NCBI GenBank assembly: GCA_027575765.1
Contig: JANBPT010000925.1
Location: 1 to 19,041, forward strand
Direction of reading: 5' to 3'
DNA length: 19,041 bases
DNA from: Tieghemiomyces parasiticus
Taxonomy: Eukaryota > Kickxellomycota > Dimargaritomycetes > Dimargaritales > Dimargaritaceae
Shown here piece by piece: positions 16,624 to 19,041 of this stretch. The notes below the pieces were generated by a model. The model was given only the letters and a program-made list of their open reading frames with translations, ran no database searches and was not told where the DNA came from. Every line of letters begins with the position of its first letter. The first letter of the stretch is position 1. The translations under genes and the position numbers were made by a program.

Positions 16624-18630
16624 GCAAATCCGAGGGACTAGGCCAATACACAATATCAGTTTTATTAGCAACAACCACCTATAGCCGACCGACGAGGTAC
16701 TCATTACTCTTGGAAATCATCCACTGGCCCACAGTAGACAGGTAGGTGGCGATGGTTTACGTGGTGTAGCACCGCAACAATCTACGGCTAATTCCTCACT
16801 GCACTTAAATGCGTCCATGGCGTAGACCTAGCCCTATTCTACCGCCTAGATAACGCATTGACCTACGTATGTGCCAGAGACGGCATATATCTCCTGACAG
16901 GAGTAACGTGCAATGCAGCTAGTCACATTCAAGAACACCACTACTAAAGCAGGGGTTGTGCACATCATATTCAGCAAATATAAGCTAGTGAGATTAGCCC
17001 CGGTAAGGGTAGATAAATAAATGAGTATGATACGTGATGATAGATGGTATATTTTTAGCTAGTCATTCATCGCGTGTTGCTTTCGATCTGAAATTGCCAA
17101 GAGGGTTTCTATGAGGCTACGTTCAAACAATCCCATAATCTATATGAGTATACCAACTTTGCGTTGTCTGTAGTGATCGTCACATAATCCAATAAGGTAA
17201 GCTTTACTTGTTCCACCGCGGGAGACCCACCCTAAAGTTGGCTATGCGGCTTAGGTAACTCATACTCTTGATTTCTTAATGCATACGATAAAACGTCAGA
17301 CGTACCAACAGCCCTTTATCAAAGAACAAAAAACCGACTTAGAAACCCAATCTAAGTGACATTGTATAATTGACCTACAGGCGAGCAAACCAAAATTCGC
17401 CAAGTGGTTGACTATAATGGATCCGTGCCATTTTGTTGGTAGGACAGTGAAGCTAAACAGCGCGGCGTATCTCCAGCTAAATTCTGAATTCACCCAAGGT
17501 TGCACGCTACGCGTCGGAATTACCCCTAATAGAACCGCACATGACAAGCCCCCTCCTCAGGTTCTAACTTGGACAAGCTGATTTAAAATTGGCTAATCAA
17601 ATCGCCCTCACAGGCCAACCTGATCAACCCTCATCCCCTTCTACTCGATCAAAATGTCAGGGGTAATCCAGTCTGCAAGTTCTGCTTACGACTATTGGTT
17701 GTGCCTGTCAAACTCTGCTGCAATTTAAAGCTTCCGAATCGTAGAGGTTGGGAATACTGGCATAGGGTTAGTAATGGATGACTCAGACGACTACAGGCAC
17801 GGTAAATCCTGAATTATTGGGCACAGCTAAGTTTGTACTATAAAGATCTCAAGAGTGAATGGTATAAGAAGTAGGGCGCATGTACGGCAGAAGTCTACCA
17901 AACGGAAGACGAATCAGACCCGGAGCTAATGTGTAGAAAAGAAGGGTGGCCCTCAATATCGACATGCTTTGGTTGGTCTGAGTATTGACTGCAGGAAATC
18001 TAACAGCTGGCAATCAAAAATCAAAATCATGAATAAGAAAATCACATGCCGTACATAACATTATGTTAAGTGTGTGTGGTAGGCAAAAAGGTACTGGGCT
18101 AAAAATAAACAAGCTTCCTAGGCTTTTGAACAGAATTCGGGGTTAGTGGTTGGCCGTAAACTGTCGTTTATTGAGTGGCAACCGTTAGGTCTTTTATACT
18201 TGAGTGATGGCCAGCATCAATCAAGTAACTAGCCAGCCTGGACTAGGGAATCCAAGACGACAGGCCGTGGCGGGACCGGGCGCCGGCATGAATAGAAGGA
18301 CGGCTAGGTAGCCGCCAGAGTAAGGGTAGAGAAGGGGGAAGGTCCTAGAAGGATAACAGGTCGCGGCGCCAGTGAGGAAGATACGTTCAAAGATCAGGAA
18401 GATTGAACGCCCATCGAAAAGGGTATGTGAAAGTAGGTAAGAAAAAGGGGGGATAATAGATATGGGTAACAGCCTGAAGCCCTAATAATGCAGACTACTA
18501 AATAGGTAGACCATCATTGATCGGAATCAAGCTATGGCATGGGGTGCGCGGAGGCAGGAATGCAGCATCAATCAATGCTTCAATGAGATTATCATTGTGA
18601 AGGCATTTCCGTTGACCACAACAGGCCTTC
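16624..18630. other. A+T-rich gene-poor region before the right repeat arm
   Basis: About 2 kb without a recognisable gene on either strand. The longest frame (17296-17547, minus, TTG start) shows no domain. Scattered AATAAA-like words on both strands are expected from composition. From about 18240 G+C rises again. I looked for tRNA-like arms, tandem repeats and transposon ends and found none I can support. Confidence 0.5.
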
Positions 18631-18687
18631 TTTTTAAGCAATGAGCAGTGATGACGGGTGTCTGGTTTATTCCATTAGGGTCGAGCT

Positions 18688-19041
18688 CCTACAGAGCCTG
18701 CCCAGTACCTTTTCCTGCGCTCTAAGTGACTGACCGCCAGATATTTGCATCGGGTTGGCGGGTGCAGTTTGCATCTACAGCATATACGGGCTATGCAGGG
18801 TACGAGTTTATTGGGTAGTAAGAGCTAAGTAGCGCAAGAAGTAAGGAAGGGGCGAGTTCTACAACTACTAGTACGTTCCATCAGATGGAATCCAGTAAGC
18901 CGTGGTTAGGGCTGGTGTCCACATGTGCGATGTATCGGCTTAGCAGTGACCGTGCTTGCGGTGATAGGCGTGGGTGCAGCGGTGGCACCGTCGGTTCCAG
19001 TAGTGGGAGCGAATGCAGCGATGGCACCGTCCGTTCCAGAA
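18688..19041. repeat. Right arm of the inverted repeat (partner of 187-540)
   Basis: The reverse complement matches 187-540 without gaps, with 15 mismatches, 13 of them transitions. A weaker match continues inward to about 18630. The arm runs into the window edge in the middle of the 39-nt repeat of the duplicated gene. Confidence 0.93.
18940..19041 (-). CDS. 3' end of a second copy of the low-complexity gene (partial, cut by right edge)
   Basis: This is the mirror of the left partial gene. The same frame on the minus strand ends at TAA (18942-18940), giving a tail of FWNGRC, CHRC and HGHC patterns with one synonymous change (TAC/TAT) and one Arg-to-Lys change relative to the left copy. In the alternative Thr/Ala/Pro/Gly frame the differences are all replacements, but the stop is also kept (TGA against TAA). 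The AATAAA is conserved at 18812-18807. Only 102 nt are visible, so the frame is uncertain. Confidence 0.35.
   Translation of the reverse strand, partial: FWNGRCHRCIRSHYWNRRCHRCTHAYHRKHGHC

Noticed and set aside
17296..17547. 83-codon minus-strand frame in the right A+T-rich region
   Set aside because: TTG start, no recognisable domain, no splice signals or family similarity that I can see.

Overview
This looks like nuclear DNA from a fungus. The main evidence is a giant adenylate cyclase whose domain order (G-alpha-binding motif, Ras-association, leucine-rich repeats, PP2C-like, class III cyclase, C-terminal helical region) is the fungal Cyr1/Cdc35 design. The other genes are split by mostly 170-340 nt GT-AG introns with CTAAC-type branch sites, and the coding sequence is GC-rich. 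The style would suit an early-diverging lineage such as the Kickxellomycotina/Dimargaritales, but nothing in the sequence fixes the species.

Layout from left to right. Bases 1-288 hold the 3' end of a low-complexity, acidic-repeat gene cut by the left edge. Bases 187-540 recur as a near-identical inverted copy at 18688-19041, so the window is bracketed by two convergent gene ends of the same family. An A+T-rich stretch (about 600-1600) and a G+C-rich, pyrimidine-rich region (1600-3298) carry no convincing gene and lead into the adenylate cyclase. This is one uninterrupted reading frame of 2143 codons (3299-9730). Convergent to it is a three-exon gene on the minus strand (11646 to 10024) encoding a TPR plus arginine/serine-rich protein. 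Divergent from that is a three-exon gene for a 79-residue coiled coil that aligns with SCOC/Slo1 (12082-12732). A four-exon membrane-anchored sterol-ester/triacylglycerol lipase of the Tgl1/Yeh family follows (14046-16399). The last 2.2 kb before the right repeat arm is A+T-rich and apparently gene-free.

The genes do not form an obvious pathway. The cyclase is the core of Ras/G-protein-cAMP signalling. The lipase mobilises sterol esters or lipids. The coiled-coil protein would act with Arl GTPases at the Golgi. The RS protein is probably a nuclear RNA-associated factor. I see no bacterial-type operon, CRISPR array, rRNA or tRNA gene, and no intact transposon. The points most worth a second look are the inverted gene-end repeats with transition-biased divergence, the RS gene with a (CT)n intron that offers an alternative acceptor leading to an early stop, and the loss of metal ligands in the PP2C-like domain of the cyclase.

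Splice structures were deduced by eye from GT/AG sites, reading phase and protein similarity. The lipase and SCOC-like models are well constrained. The first exon of the TPR-RS gene is provisional.
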